The position numbers and the translations under genes are program-made. Positions 1-9,900 of a stretch of 64,000 nt of DNA are shown here, piece by piece (position 1 is the stretch's first letter; each line of letters starts with the position of its first letter). The DNA comes from Kitasatospora sp. NBC_00374 (GTDB lineage: Bacteria; Actinomycetota; Actinomycetes; Streptomycetales; Streptomycetaceae). Location of the stretch: contig NZ_CP107964.1 in assembly GCF_041434935.1 (NCBI RefSeq), forward strand, positions 6,121,001 to 6,185,000, written 5' to 3'. The notes below the pieces were generated by a model that was given only the letters and a program-made list of their open reading frames with translations, searched no databases and was not told where the DNA came from.

Positions 1-48
1 CGGACGCCGGCATCACGCACCGCAGAGGAAGGCAGCTGACTCATTCGA

Positions 49-1158
49 GTGGCTTCGCTGGACTGGCTATCCGTCAACGTCTATGCACGGAACGTCTTTC
101 CGTCGCGATTCGGCCAAGGGGCTGCTGGGCCCGCTGTTAATGTTTCGACGCGTGCCGAGGTTAGACCTGATGTGGAGGTGGGCGGGGTGGGTGGTTCCGG
201 CAGGGCGCAGCTGGTGTTTGTACATGGCATCGGGGGTGTGCGTGACGCTGGGCAGGAGTGCCGCGACTGGGTGGAGGCTCTGGCTCATGGCGCGCGGGAG
301 GCTGGGCATGCCGATGATGTGTCTGGACTGACCCAGGGGTGGCTTGCGGAGGCGCGCTTCGCGGACTACAGCGACCTGTTTGCGGCCTGGCAGACCCAGG
401 GGTCCGGAGGCGTGGAGCCAGGGGCCGAGGAGGTTGCCTTTCTGGACCCGTTTGTCCGGAATGTGGTCGACGAACTCGGTCGGCAGGCAGAGGAGAAGGA
501 GGACTCGCAGTCACAGCTGGTTATTGCGGGCGCCCGGGCCCAGTTGTGCCCTGACGGAGGGGAGCAGCAGGGTCTGGGAGCGCCGGTGAGGATGCTGGGC
601 AGGGCGTTGACCACGATTCTGCAGGTGCCGGGACTGAAGCGCGCCGCTCAGTGGGCGAATGGCCGGTCACTGCTTGGACATCTGGCGCAGGTTGGCCGCT
701 ATTTGGATCGTGGCGAGGCGGACGCAGCCGGCCGGACCCTGGATGTGCGGGCGCGCGATCGGGTGCTGCAGGGAGTTGATCCTGAGCGGCCACTCGTGGT
801 CGTGGCGCATTCGCTGGGGTCGGTGGTCGCCTTCGAAGCATTGCATCACTATGCCGGTCAGGTGGGGCTGCTTGTGACGTTGGGCTCGCCGCTCGCAACC
901 GGAGCGGCGGTGCTGCAGCGGGTGAGCCCTCAGCCTCCGCGTACTCCGGAGTCGGTGCAGAGGTGGCTGAACTTCTGGGACCGCGACGACATCATTGTTG
1001 CCCGTCCGCGGGTGGAAACGTGGATGCGACAGAGTTTCTCTGGCGTTGCACCACATACGAAGCGGGTGGACTCTGATGGTGTGTGGGTGCATACCGCGAC
1101 GAAGTACCTGCGGCAGCCGGGCGTGGCTGGCCCAATTGTGGAGGCGCTGAAGAAGTGA
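49..1158 (+). CDS. alpha/beta-hydrolase (lipase/esterase-like) of a MoxR-linked conflict operon
   Basis: Encodes up to 369 residues with an alpha/beta-hydrolase core. The oxyanion-hole strand FVHGIGG is near residue 60 and the nucleophile elbow AHSLGSVVAF near residue 255. A candidate acid lies in WDRDDIIV and a candidate His in VHTATKYL close to the C-terminus. There is no signal peptide or membrane segment, so it should act in the cytoplasm. The stop overlaps the start of the caspase gene (TGATG), so the two are probably co-translated. In MoxR-vWA ternary systems, hydrolases of this kind are proposed effectors; that role is inferred. The start is uncertain: GTG at 49 gives the longest frame, but GTGs at 172-187 sit next to a GGAGG and precede the first core strand. 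The substrate is unknown. Confidence 0.7.
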   Translation: MASLDWLSVNVYARNVFPSRFGQGAAGPAVNVSTRAEVRPDVEVGGVGGSGRAQLVFVHGIGGVRDAGQECRDWVEALAHGAREAGHADDVSGLTQGWLAEARFADYSDLFAAWQTQGSGGVEPGAEEVAFLDPFVRNVVDELGRQAEEKEDSQSQLVIAGARAQLCPDGGEQQGLGAPVRMLGRALTTILQVPGLKRAAQWANGRSLLGHLAQVGRYLDRGEADAAGRTLDVRARDRVLQGVDPERPLVVVAHSLGSVVAFEALHHYAGQVGLLVTLGSPLATGAAVLQRVSPQPPRTPESVQRWLNFWDRDDIIVARPRVETWMRQSFSGVAPHTKRVDSDGVWVHTATKYLRQPGVAGPIVEALKK

Positions 1159-1832
1159 TGGGCGGGCCGGTGCCAGCGCGGCACCTGCTGGTGGTCGCGG
1201 CGCAGTGTCGGGCAATGCCGACGTTGTCGCGGCTGGAGACTGCCGCACGAGAGCTGCACGCCGTGCTAACCGATCCCAGGCTTGGCGGGTGTCTGCCTCG
1301 TGCAGGCGAGCATCCCTCGCTGCTCACAGGAACAAGTCTAAAGCCGGAAGACGTCAACGAGGCTGTCCGTGAGGCGGTGCGGCAGGCCAAGGCAGACGGA
1401 GCTGTGCTGGTAGTGGCGTTTCTTGGTCACGGCTTCACTCCGCCGCAGCAGACTGACCTCTACTTCATGGTTGGGGACTCGACAACCGAGAGCACGATGT
1501 CGGCAGTGAGGTGACCCCCGGAATGTGGACACAGGGGTTCATGCTGCGAGTGAGAGTTTAGCTGCTGCGTGGTGCTGTTGTTCGAACTCCATCGGGGAGA
1601 AGTAGCCCAGGGCGCTGTGGCGCCGGCGGGCGTTGTAGTAGGTGAGCCACTGGAATATCTCCAGCCGTGCCTGGCTCATGGTCAGGAACAGCTTCCTGTG
1701 CATCACCTCTCGCTTCAGCCCCTGCCACAGGCTCTCGGCCAGGGCGTTGTCGTAGCTCGAGCCGACCCGGCCCATGCTCCTGCGGATGCCGTGCGAGTCG
1801 CAGACCTGTGCGAACGCGGCCGAGGTGTATTG

Positions 1833-3328
1833 GGCGAGTTCAACCGGTCGTTGCAACACCGGGCTGTTGTAGTGAGCGTAGCTGCTCCTCGAAGACCTCG
1901 GCCGGGGTCTTCCAGCCAAGGATCTTGCGGGGTCGGTCATTGATCGCCAGGGCGACGGCTTCGAGGTCCTCGGCGGACCACCGGGACAGGTCGGTGCCCT
2001 TCGGGAAGTACTGACGCAGCAGCCCGTTCGTGTTCTCGTTCGTGGGTCGCTGCCAGGGCGAGTGCGGATCGGCGAAGAACACCTTCGTCCTGGTCTCGAG
2101 CGCGAACTGGGCATGTCCGGAAAGTTCCTTCCCGCGGTCCCAGGTCAGGGTTTTGCGGAGCTGCTCGGGTAGCTTCGTCATCGACTCGGTCAGAGCAGTG
2201 TTCATCGCGACGGCGCCGTAACCGCCCAACGGCGGGCCGTTCTTCACAGGTGGCACCTCGCCCCAGCCCTCCATCCTCGGCAGATGCACCAGGAGGGTAG
2301 ATCGGCTGCTGCGTTCGACGAGCGTGCCAATCGCGGACCGGCTTGTCCCAATGATCAGATCGCCTTCCCAATGCCCCGGGACCGCGCGGTCCCCGGCCTC
2401 TGCAGGACGTTCACTGAGGACGACATCCGCGGTGACATGCCCTTGCGGCTTGTTCCGTGACCTCGACCGAGGCTCTCGAAGTGCCCGCCCGGTGCGCAGG
2501 CAGGCGACCAGCTCCCGCTTGAGCGCACCACGGCCCTCGATGAACAGCGACTGGTAGATCGCCTCGTGGCTGATGCGCATGGACTCATCCTCGGGGAAGT
2601 CGGCCTTCAGCCGGTGCGAGATCTGCTCCGGGCTCCATGCTGTCGCCCACCGCCTGTCCTGCCGGTGCGGCTTGTTCAGCCCCTTCCACGGAGGCGTCTG
2701 CGGTCCCGCGACGACCGTCCCGTCAGGCCGGTGAACGTTCCCCGAAAGCCTCTCCTGCACGTACTCACGCAACCGGTCGTTACCCAGGAGCTTCGCGCTC
2801 TTCGGACGCTTGGCCGCCTGCTGAGCCTTCCACTGGGCGACCGTCGCGCGGTACTCCTGCTTGCCGCCGCGCGTGGCGGCGTTGCGGCGCAGTTCGCGAG
2901 AGATTGTCCCGGGGTCACGCCCCAGTGCGCGGGCGATCTCCCGCACACCCTTGCTCATCGCCCTGAGGATCGCGATCTCCTCGCGCTCCTCGAACGTGAG
3001 GTGCCGGCCCGAGGGCTCGGCCAACGAGATCGGAGGCATGCCGCCAGCGTGACGAAACCACCTCGCACCCACCGGCCACGACACGCCGACCGCCAGCGAC
3101 GCCTCCACCGTCGTGACCCCCGTGGCGATCAGGCGCCAGAACTGGCGCTGCACGACCCGAGACGGATCAGGCCGCCCCGGCGAACGCATCGCCGGCCGCA
3201 ACGCACGGTCAGCACGCCACTGCCGACGCCGCCCCTCCGGAACATCGCTGGTGTTCAAACTCCAGTCCGCTGTAGCCACGCCGCATACCTCCGAGATCAG
3301 GGTGTTGCGACGACCAGTTGAATTCACC
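1833..3328 (-). mobile_element. IS30-family element inserted in IS3 orfB
   Basis: A 1496-bp element. The inverted ends start GGYGARTTCAACYGGTCG and match over about 28 bp, with a few mismatches. A 3-bp duplication TTG flanks it at 1830-1832 and 3329-3331. It encodes one transposase that spans almost the whole element. Confidence 0.9.
1840..3327 (-). CDS. IS30-family transposase
   Basis: Up to 495 residues. After a poorly conserved N-terminal stretch comes the IS30-type HTH region (RHLTFEEREEIAILRAMSKG), then an rve catalytic domain. Candidate DDE residues are in GHWEGDLIIG, LTWDRGKEL and RPTNENTNGLLRQYFPKGT. The frame is complete, so this copy may be active. The GTG at 3327 lies inside the terminal repeat; the ATG at 3189, which gives a protein of about 449 residues, is the more likely start. 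The stop is inside the opposite terminal repeat. Confidence 0.9.
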   Translation of the reverse strand: MNSTGRRNTLISEVCGVATADWSLNTSDVPEGRRRQWRADRALRPAMRSPGRPDPSRVVQRQFWRLIATGVTTVEASLAVGVSWPVGARWFRHAGGMPPISLAEPSGRHLTFEEREEIAILRAMSKGVREIARALGRDPGTISRELRRNAATRGGKQEYRATVAQWKAQQAAKRPKSAKLLGNDRLREYVQERLSGNVHRPDGTVVAGPQTPPWKGLNKPHRQDRRWATAWSPEQISHRLKADFPEDESMRISHEAIYQSLFIEGRGALKRELVACLRTGRALREPRSRSRNKPQGHVTADVVLSERPAEAGDRAVPGHWEGDLIIGTSRSAIGTLVERSSRSTLLVHLPRMEGWGEVPPVKNGPPLGGYGAVAMNTALTESMTKLPEQLRKTLTWDRGKELSGHAQFALETRTKVFFADPHSPWQRPTNENTNGLLRQYFPKGTDLSRWSAEDLEAVALAINDRPRKILGWKTPAEVFEEQLRSLQQPGVATTG

Positions 3329-3933
3329 TTGCGACCCGCGGTCCGAATGAAAGATCACTCCGGCCACGTTCCGGCCCCGAGCCGCGATCGCGGCCTGCAG
3401 CGCGTCGATGACGAGTTCAGCCCGCATGTGGGGAGCCATCGACCAGCCGAGCACCCGGCGTGAGCGGATGTCGATCACGCAGGCCAGGTAGAGCCACGTC
3501 GCGCCGACCTGGATGTATGTGATGTCGCCGCACCAGCGTTCGTCGAGGCCTGTGGCGGTGAAGTCGCGCTGGATCAGGTCCGGGACCGGCGGCGCGATCG
3601 GATCGGGAATCGTGGTGAGCTTCCTGCGGCGCAGGTGGCGGCCGACGATGCGGTGCTTGCGCATCAACCGCGCCACGCGCTTGCGGTTCACGGTGTGGCC
3701 GAAGCCCCGCAGTTCGGCGTGGACCCGCAGCGCGCCGTAGGTCTCCTTGTGCTCGGCGTGGATCTCCCGGATCTCCTCGACCAGGGCGTCCTCGTCCTCC
3801 TGACGCGCGGCACGGGTCTGGGCACCGGCCTGCCAGCGGTAGTAGCCCGAGCGGGAGACGCCGAGCACCTGGCACAGCCGCTGCACGCCGAAGGCCCCGG
3901 CGTTGGCAGAGATGAAGTCCCAGCGGCGGGGCG

Positions 3934-4284
3934 TCACTTCATCTCCTTGGCAAAATAGGCGGCTGCCCGGCGCAGGATCTCCCGCTCCAGCTGCCACTCC
4001 TTCTCCGCCTTCACCAGCCGGGCGTTCTCCGCCCGCAGCCGGGCCAGCTCGTCCTCGGCCCCACCGCCGGAGAGCGGTGTCCCCTCGGCCTCGCGGACCC
4101 AGGTGCGCAGGGTCTCGTGGTTGATGTTGAGGTCGTCGGCGACGGACTTGAACGTCCGCCTGCCCGCCGACGCCTGCCACAGTGCGACTGCGTCGGCTCT
4201 GAACTCCGGACTGTACTTCGATGGCCTTGCCACGCGGATCTTCACCTTCCTGGATCTACAAGATCCATTGTCAGGTGTGTCCAC
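3934..4284 (-). CDS. IS3-family transposase OrfA
   Basis: A 116-residue helix-turn-helix protein that binds the element ends. The HTH lies around SVADDLNINHETLRTWVRE, followed by a leucine-zipper-like coiled coil (ELARLRAENARLVKAEKEW) that is typical of IS3 OrfA and mediates multimerisation. Its stop overlaps the GTG start of orfB (GTGA at 3934-3937). The gene itself looks intact, but its partner orfB is disrupted, so the element cannot transpose on its own. Start candidates upstream lie inside the terminal repeat region. Confidence 0.9.
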   Translation of the reverse strand: MDTPDNGSCRSRKVKIRVARPSKYSPEFRADAVALWQASAGRRTFKSVADDLNINHETLRTWVREAEGTPLSGGGAEDELARLRAENARLVKAEKEWQLEREILRRAAAYFAKEMK

Positions 4285-6020
4285 ATCGCGGGGGTCACCT
4301 CAGCAGTGCACGTAGGGCAACTGCTGGCTCAGGCAGCAGACGAGCCTGGGGTAGATGGCGTGATTGCCTTCGTAGACACGTGCCATGCAGCTGGCGCGGT
4401 CCCAGACGCGGGTCAGCTAGCCGGTGGGATCCGCGCGGGCAAGACTCGGCTGGCTATCCTTACTGCGGCCGCCGCTGATCAGCCAGCCCGAGACATGCGT
4501 CTGACTTTCGCATTGGCCGGGGTATTGCGCGAAGGGTTAGCCGGCTCCGGACCACGGCTCTATGTGGACCGGCTGCTCACCTGCGCGCTTCGCGACCGAG
4601 TTCACGGGCAGGACATTGGCAGGGTCGAGCACGACAACGACCCGTTCGCATTGGATGGCCTGTGGCTGGCTGGCAACCTCCGCCATACCAGCGACTTCCC
4701 CGATGACACCGTTGGCCCAATTGGGCGTGAGGATCTGCGTCAGGTCGTGGAGATGTGGCGGCCTCAGCGACGCTTGCCGGAACGTTGGAACCTTTCCGCC
4801 CTCATCGAACTCGAGGGCTTCCTGCGCGCCCCGGATCACGTCGAGGACGAGACCGGCACTTCCTGGCGCCCACGAGTGGAAGCTGTGGTGACAGCGCTCT
4901 TGGAGTGTGCGCAGACCACCAAGTTCCTAAGCGAAGAACTGGCCGGCGCTCTTACGAGTGACAAGCTGCGTGCGGCCGCACGACTGGCAGGTTTCACCCC
5001 TCAAACGGGTGCTACGGCGACGCTGCGTGACTATTTGGAGTACTCCACGTTGAGGGCCCAGCCTCTGCACGCCTCACGATGGGCAGGCCTGGCTCGACTC
5101 ATGGCCGCCCTCGCTCATCTACAGGACATGACTGGCGCAGATACACCGTTCAGGGCGTGGGCACGCAGGCTACAGGTGGTCCCCGAGTTCAACGACGCGC
5201 TGGCCGAGTTCACTTTGGACCAGCACCGGCGAGGGCTGCGCTTGGTGATCAGTCTGGCCAACGCTTGGACTGATTGGCCCGATGAGCTAGATGCGTGGCT
5301 TCTTCGCGGCTCCGCCCCACCGACACGACGCACGTTCTCCTGCGGATCCTCCGACCGCGCCGGCACAGGAAAGGCGATCCATGCTGCGCTAACGTGGGCG
5401 CGCAACCAGCTCGCTCCCGAGGAGTTGCTGGAGTACGTGGATGTGGCCGCGCCTGCTCACCTGTTGGCGCAGTGGCACCCGGAGGAGGCTGTGGTTGGCC
5501 GCTTCGTTCTGGGGGCCAAGCATCATGTTGTCTCACGTTGGAGCGGCAGCCTAGACCCGCAAGAAGACAACTCAGAGATCAACGACGCGGCCCGCAAGGC
5601 CCTGCAAGAACTGGCCGCCTCCGATGTGGCGCCGGTGGACTGGGTTGGCGCGGACGTCCTGAACGACCTGCCAGGTATGCACATTCGCCTCATGACCGGC
5701 CAGTTCGCCCCGGCGGTTGGTGTCGACCACCACCCCGACGACCTTCGCGAGGTGTTGGAGGTGCTGCTGCCCTACGCGCCGATCGTTCTGTGGCCGCGCG
5801 CGGGCGTTCGCTTCGACCAAGACCAATTGCGGACCGTGGTCCAACAGCACTGGCACGACCTGCCCGGCGGGTTCGCCACTGCCTACCGCGAACGCACGGC
5901 TTCTGGTGAGGACTGCCCTGTCGGGCTCGGCCATATCCGCGCCGTGTGGCACGACGAGCCGTGGCTGGAGTTCTGCCGCCCATTCGAGAACCGCATCGTG
6001 GCTGGCCTTGAGGAGGACGA

Positions 6021-6974
6021 ATGACCTGGAAGCCCTACTACCGCGGTGACGGGGAACAGCGGCAGACCCCGTTGGAGGCACCGCCGCCCTGGCGGACCTT
6101 CCCCCGCGTCTCGCAGCACGAGCAGTACCAACCACCGCCCGGCCTGGTGGACGCCGTCAACGCGGCCTTGCACCTGCGCCGCCCGCTCCTGGTCACCGGA
6201 CCCGCCGGTTCGGGGAAGTCCACCGTCATCGAACAGGTCGCCCATGAATTGGGACTGGGACAGGTGCTGCGGTGGCACATCACCTCCCGGAGCACCCTTG
6301 CTGAGGCGCTGTACCGCTACGACGCACTGGGTCGAATCCATGCGCAGAACCTGGGGACCAGCACCCGCCACCGCATCGGAGCCCGGGATCGCCGCGGCCG
6401 CGATGACATCGCCCCTTTCTTGCAGCTCGGCCCGCTGGGCACTGCCCTGCTGCCCACCGAGCCACCCCGAGCACTGCTCATCGACGAAATTGACAAGAGC
6501 GATCTAGACCTGCCCAGCGACCTGCTGGAGGTGCTGGAGCGCGGCGAATACGAGATCCCTGAGTTGGTTCGCTATCGCCGCCCTGCAGTTGCTGTACGTC
6601 AATGGGAAAGTCGCGAGACGCATGTAATCGAACGCGGGTTCGTTCGCTGCACGCAGTTCCCCTTTATCGTGCTGACCAGCAATGGTGAGCGAGACTTCCC
6701 GCCTGCGTTCCTGAGGCGCTGTATTCGATACACCATGCCGCAGCTGACCGCGGCCATGCTGGGGGATATCGTCCGTGCGCATTTGGGCAGGGCAGAGGAT
6801 GAGGGGGCGCATGCGCTGATCGAGGAGTTCGCCGACCGCGTAGGCCGCGGCGACCACTTGGCGGTAGATCAGCTCCTCAACGCAGTATCTCTACTGACTG
6901 GCGATCAGGCACCGTACGGTGAACAGCGCGATGACCTGCGCGCCCTGCTCTTGCGTGAGCTCGCTCGTGACTGA
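6021..6974 (+). CDS. MoxR-type AAA+ ATPase of the conflict operon
   Basis: A 317-residue AAA+ protein. It has Walker A GPAGSGKST near residue 60, Walker B ALLIDEIDK near 155, a sensor-1-like VLTSNGER and an arginine-finger region FPPAFLRRCIRY. No signal or membrane segment is present. MoxR ATPases remodel partner proteins together with vWA-domain proteins, and the next gene encodes such a vWA protein. The start overlaps the caspase stop (ATGA) and the end overlaps the next start by 8 bases, so all four genes form one coupled operon. In this setting it is expected to act as a chaperone-like switch controlling the effectors; that role is inferred from family context. Confidence 0.85.
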   Translation: MTWKPYYRGDGEQRQTPLEAPPPWRTFPRVSQHEQYQPPPGLVDAVNAALHLRRPLLVTGPAGSGKSTVIEQVAHELGLGQVLRWHITSRSTLAEALYRYDALGRIHAQNLGTSTRHRIGARDRRGRDDIAPFLQLGPLGTALLPTEPPRALLIDEIDKSDLDLPSDLLEVLERGEYEIPELVRYRRPAVAVRQWESRETHVIERGFVRCTQFPFIVLTSNGERDFPPAFLRRCIRYTMPQLTAAMLGDIVRAHLGRAEDEGAHALIEEFADRVGRGDHLAVDQLLNAVSLLTGDQAPYGEQRDDLRALLLRELARD

Positions 6975-9900
6975 TGCCCTCACTCGCCTGTTGGCGGTCC
7001 TGGGCGCAGCCGCTCCTGCCAGCGCGGACGGGCGGGATCTCGCTGACGCTGTGTGGCTGGCCGCAGCTGGCACCGCACACGGCGGTGCCGATCCGGCATA
7101 TTCCCCCCGTCCCGAGCTGCCAGCTGGCCCCGACGATCTCCCGATCGTCCCCCCAGTGCCGCCCGCCACCAGGGACGCTGCCCGCAGCGACCTCGGCAAA
7201 TCGGGAGTGTCCTTCTATGACCCAGACAGCACCACCCACGTCCGGGGGGTCCCCCTGTCTCTGGGCCGGGCTGCCCCGCTGCCCCACGGCCTGGCCATTG
7301 GACGAGCTCTGCGGCCTTTCCGGCGGCGCTGGCAGCGCGGCGCCCGTGCTGTGCTGAACCTGGACACGACAGTAGAGCACTACACCCGCAGCGGGGAGCT
7401 GGTGCCCCTGTTTACCGCCGCGCCGGAGCCCTGGTTCGAAGCCGTCCTTGTGGTCGACACTTCGTTGACGATGAGCGTGTGGGACGAGACCACGCGGGCC
7501 CTCACCCAGCTCCTGCGCTCCCTGGGAGCCTTCCGGTCCGTGCACACCTGGCGTCTGGACCTTCACGCCTCCCAGCCTCAGCTGCACGACCACCTAGGCA
7601 GGGTCGTCCCCTCCGACCGTGTGCCCCACCATGGCGGCGGCCCCCACGGGCGACGGCTGATCCTCGTCGTCTCTGACTGCGCAGCCCGCGGATGGCACGA
7701 GCCGCAGCCATGGCAGATGCTGCATACATGGGGCTGGCATGTACCGGTGGCCCTCATCGATCCGCTGCCCCGCCGCCTGTGGCGCCGGTCCGCCCTTAAC
7801 CTTCCGGCCGTACGCGCGACCGCTCCTCGTGCTGGTGTGCCTGGACATGTCCTGCATCACCGGCTCCCTATCCGACTGCACCCTGGGGCCGGCGGTGCCG
7901 ACGACCTAGGGCCCTGGCAGGCTTTGCCTGTCCTGTCCTTCAACTCCCATGCGCTCGCGGCGTGGGCAAGAACTGTCATGCTTGCGGACCCCCGAGGCTG
8001 CGACGCCGTCCTGGTCCCCGCCTCAGGACGACCGCCCCGTCCCACCAAAGTGCAGAGCACCCCTGGGACGGATCCGGCACTACTCGTCGACTCATTCCTG
8101 CGCACTGCCCCGGCCCCGGCAGCCCGACTCGCAGTCCTGTGCTCATCCCTGGACCGCTTCACCCTGCCAGTTGTCCACGCGCTGCGCGACCGAGCGGTCC
8201 CCGAAGCGGACCTCTCCGACCTTGCCGAGGTTGTTACCAGCGGATTGCTGACCGTTACTCGCTCATCCGGGCTAGACCCAGCCCTAGCCTTCCATGATGC
8301 TGCTCGCGACCGCCTGCGCAGTCAACTAACCACACGCGACGTCTGGCAGACCTTCCAAGCTCTCAGCCAGCATCTCGCCGCACACCCCCACGCGCCCCAC
8401 GGCATTACCGCCATTCTGCACAGCTCCGATTCGCCTGATCTCCTACCCGCGTCAGTGCGTGCTTTCGCCGAAGCTGTCTCGGCCACCCGGCGTCTTCTCA
8501 ATGTTGCGCCGCCCGCGACCAACGCTGAGGCCCTGGTCGACCGTTCCCCGGAGCGTTTGGCCGGTCCAGGATCACAGTTGCCGGCTGGCCTACGCCCTGA
8601 CGCCACCGCGGAACCCGCGACCTCTGGCTCGGCGGGCCCAAGCAGTACTTCCCCACCGGTGACCTCAGGAGAGCGGGCCGGGGCTTCAGGCTTGATTGTC
8701 GATGAGCTGCGCTCCGCGCGCGGCCCCGCGCTTAGGGCCCCACTGGTGCCGCAATGGCCACTGGTGATCGGTGCAGTACCTCAGACGCCCGAGCACTTCC
8801 AGCGTCGCTCGATCGAGGTGGAACTGGAACGGCTTAGCAGGTCGGCAAACAGCGTTGCCATCATGGGGCTTGGAGGCGTTGGCAAGAGCACACTCGCCGC
8901 CCACCATGTCTGGAACACCCAGCGACGCTCGGATCTCGACCTTCTCTTGTGGGTCGGAGCAGCCAACCGGCAGGCCGTCATCACCGCCTATTCGCAGGCC
9001 GCCGGAGCCGTCCTCGACGCAGATACGGAAGGAGAAGACGCTGAAGGGATCGCGCAGCGCTTCCTGACCTGGCTGGGAACCACGAATCGGCGGTGGCTCA
9101 TCGTCCTGGATGATGTCAGCAGCCCTGGCGAGCTGACCGGGCTATGGCCTCCTGAAGTTATGAGCGGCCAGGTGGTGGTGACGACCCGGCACCGTGACCC
9201 CGCCTGGGCCGGCAGCAGATGGACATTGCTAGATCTCGGCACGTTCACCGAGCGGGAATCCGCGGCCTACCTGCTCGAGGCAATGGGCCGCGCTGCCCAG
9301 CGCGTTACGTACGAGGAGCTGGCCGCACTCGCTCAAGACCTGGGACACCTCCCCCTCGCGCTCGCCCTGGCCGCTGCCTATCTGATCGACACAGGCCTGC
9401 CCGTGGCTGACTATCGGGCTGGACTGGCTGGCCACAGCCGTGCCCCTGCCGCCGATAAGCTTCGCACCAACTCGATCTCCGCGGTCTGTAAGGCGTCCGT
9501 CGACTGGGCCGATACCCAACTGAAGGGTCTCGCGCTACCACTGCTCCAGCTCATTTCGGTTCTGGATGGCAATGGCATCCCTATGGACGTCCTCGTATCG
9601 TCCGCAGTACTGGCTCACCTGAATCAACAGCGCCGGCTTGCCGAGGCCCTCGGCCGCAAGGCTGGGGCGAGAGATGTCAGAGACGCGTTGCGCGTGCTCC
9701 AGCGTCTTGGCCTGCTCAGCCAGTCGCGAGCAGGCGACGTCGTGCGCATCCACCCACTAATCCAGAGTGCTCTACAGGAAACCATCCACGAGCGTGGCGG
9801 CCTATTTGGTCGTGTGCGAGCGGCGGCCGACGCTCTCACCTCGATCTGGCCGGAGATTGAGCACGACCAGGGCCTCGCCGCAATCCTCCGAGCCAACGCC

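Larger units (their letters stand above)
1539..3937 (-). pseudogene. IS3-family transposase OrfB, interrupted by IS30
   Basis: The parts are 3937-3329 and 1829-1539. Removing the IS30 element and one copy of its TTG duplication restores a 299-residue rve-type integrase reading DRGSQ-YTSAAFAQVC. The DDE residues are visible in WCGDITYIQ and HSDRGSQ (first part) and in YDNALAESLW (second part), so the catalytic Glu is separated from the two Asp residues. The N-terminus has the HTH_21-type segment of IS3 OrfB. Each fragment alone should be inactive. Confidence 0.9.
1507..4302 (-). mobile_element. IS3-family element carrying a nested IS30-family element
   Basis: The outer ends are imperfect inverted repeats. 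Read inward, the left begins TGAGGTGACCCCCGGAATG and the right TGAGGTGACCCCCGCGATG, both continuing TGGACACA. A 4-bp target duplication GCAG lies at 1503-1506 and 4303-4306. Without the IS30 copy and its duplication the element would be 1297 bp, a normal IS3 size. It encodes orfA and orfB on the minus strand. It has inactivated the caspase gene. Confidence 0.92.
1158..6024 (+). pseudogene. caspase-like protease gene split by a nested insertion
   Basis: The two exonic parts are 1158-1506 and 4307-6024. The left part carries the catalytic His motif LVVAFLGHGF, and the right part carries the catalytic Cys motif IAFVDTCHAAGA. Joining base 1506 to base 4307, which removes the insertion plus one copy of the 4-bp duplication GCAG, gives one uninterrupted frame of 688 codons reading TMSAV-HVGQLL across the junction. 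The intact protein would have an N-terminal C14-type protease domain (about residues 1-210) and a long C-terminal domain of unknown function. The start overlaps the hydrolase stop (TGATG), and the stop overlaps the MoxR start (ATGA). As it stands, neither half can be an active protease. The right half could only be made as a chimera from starts inside the insertion. Confidence 0.88.
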
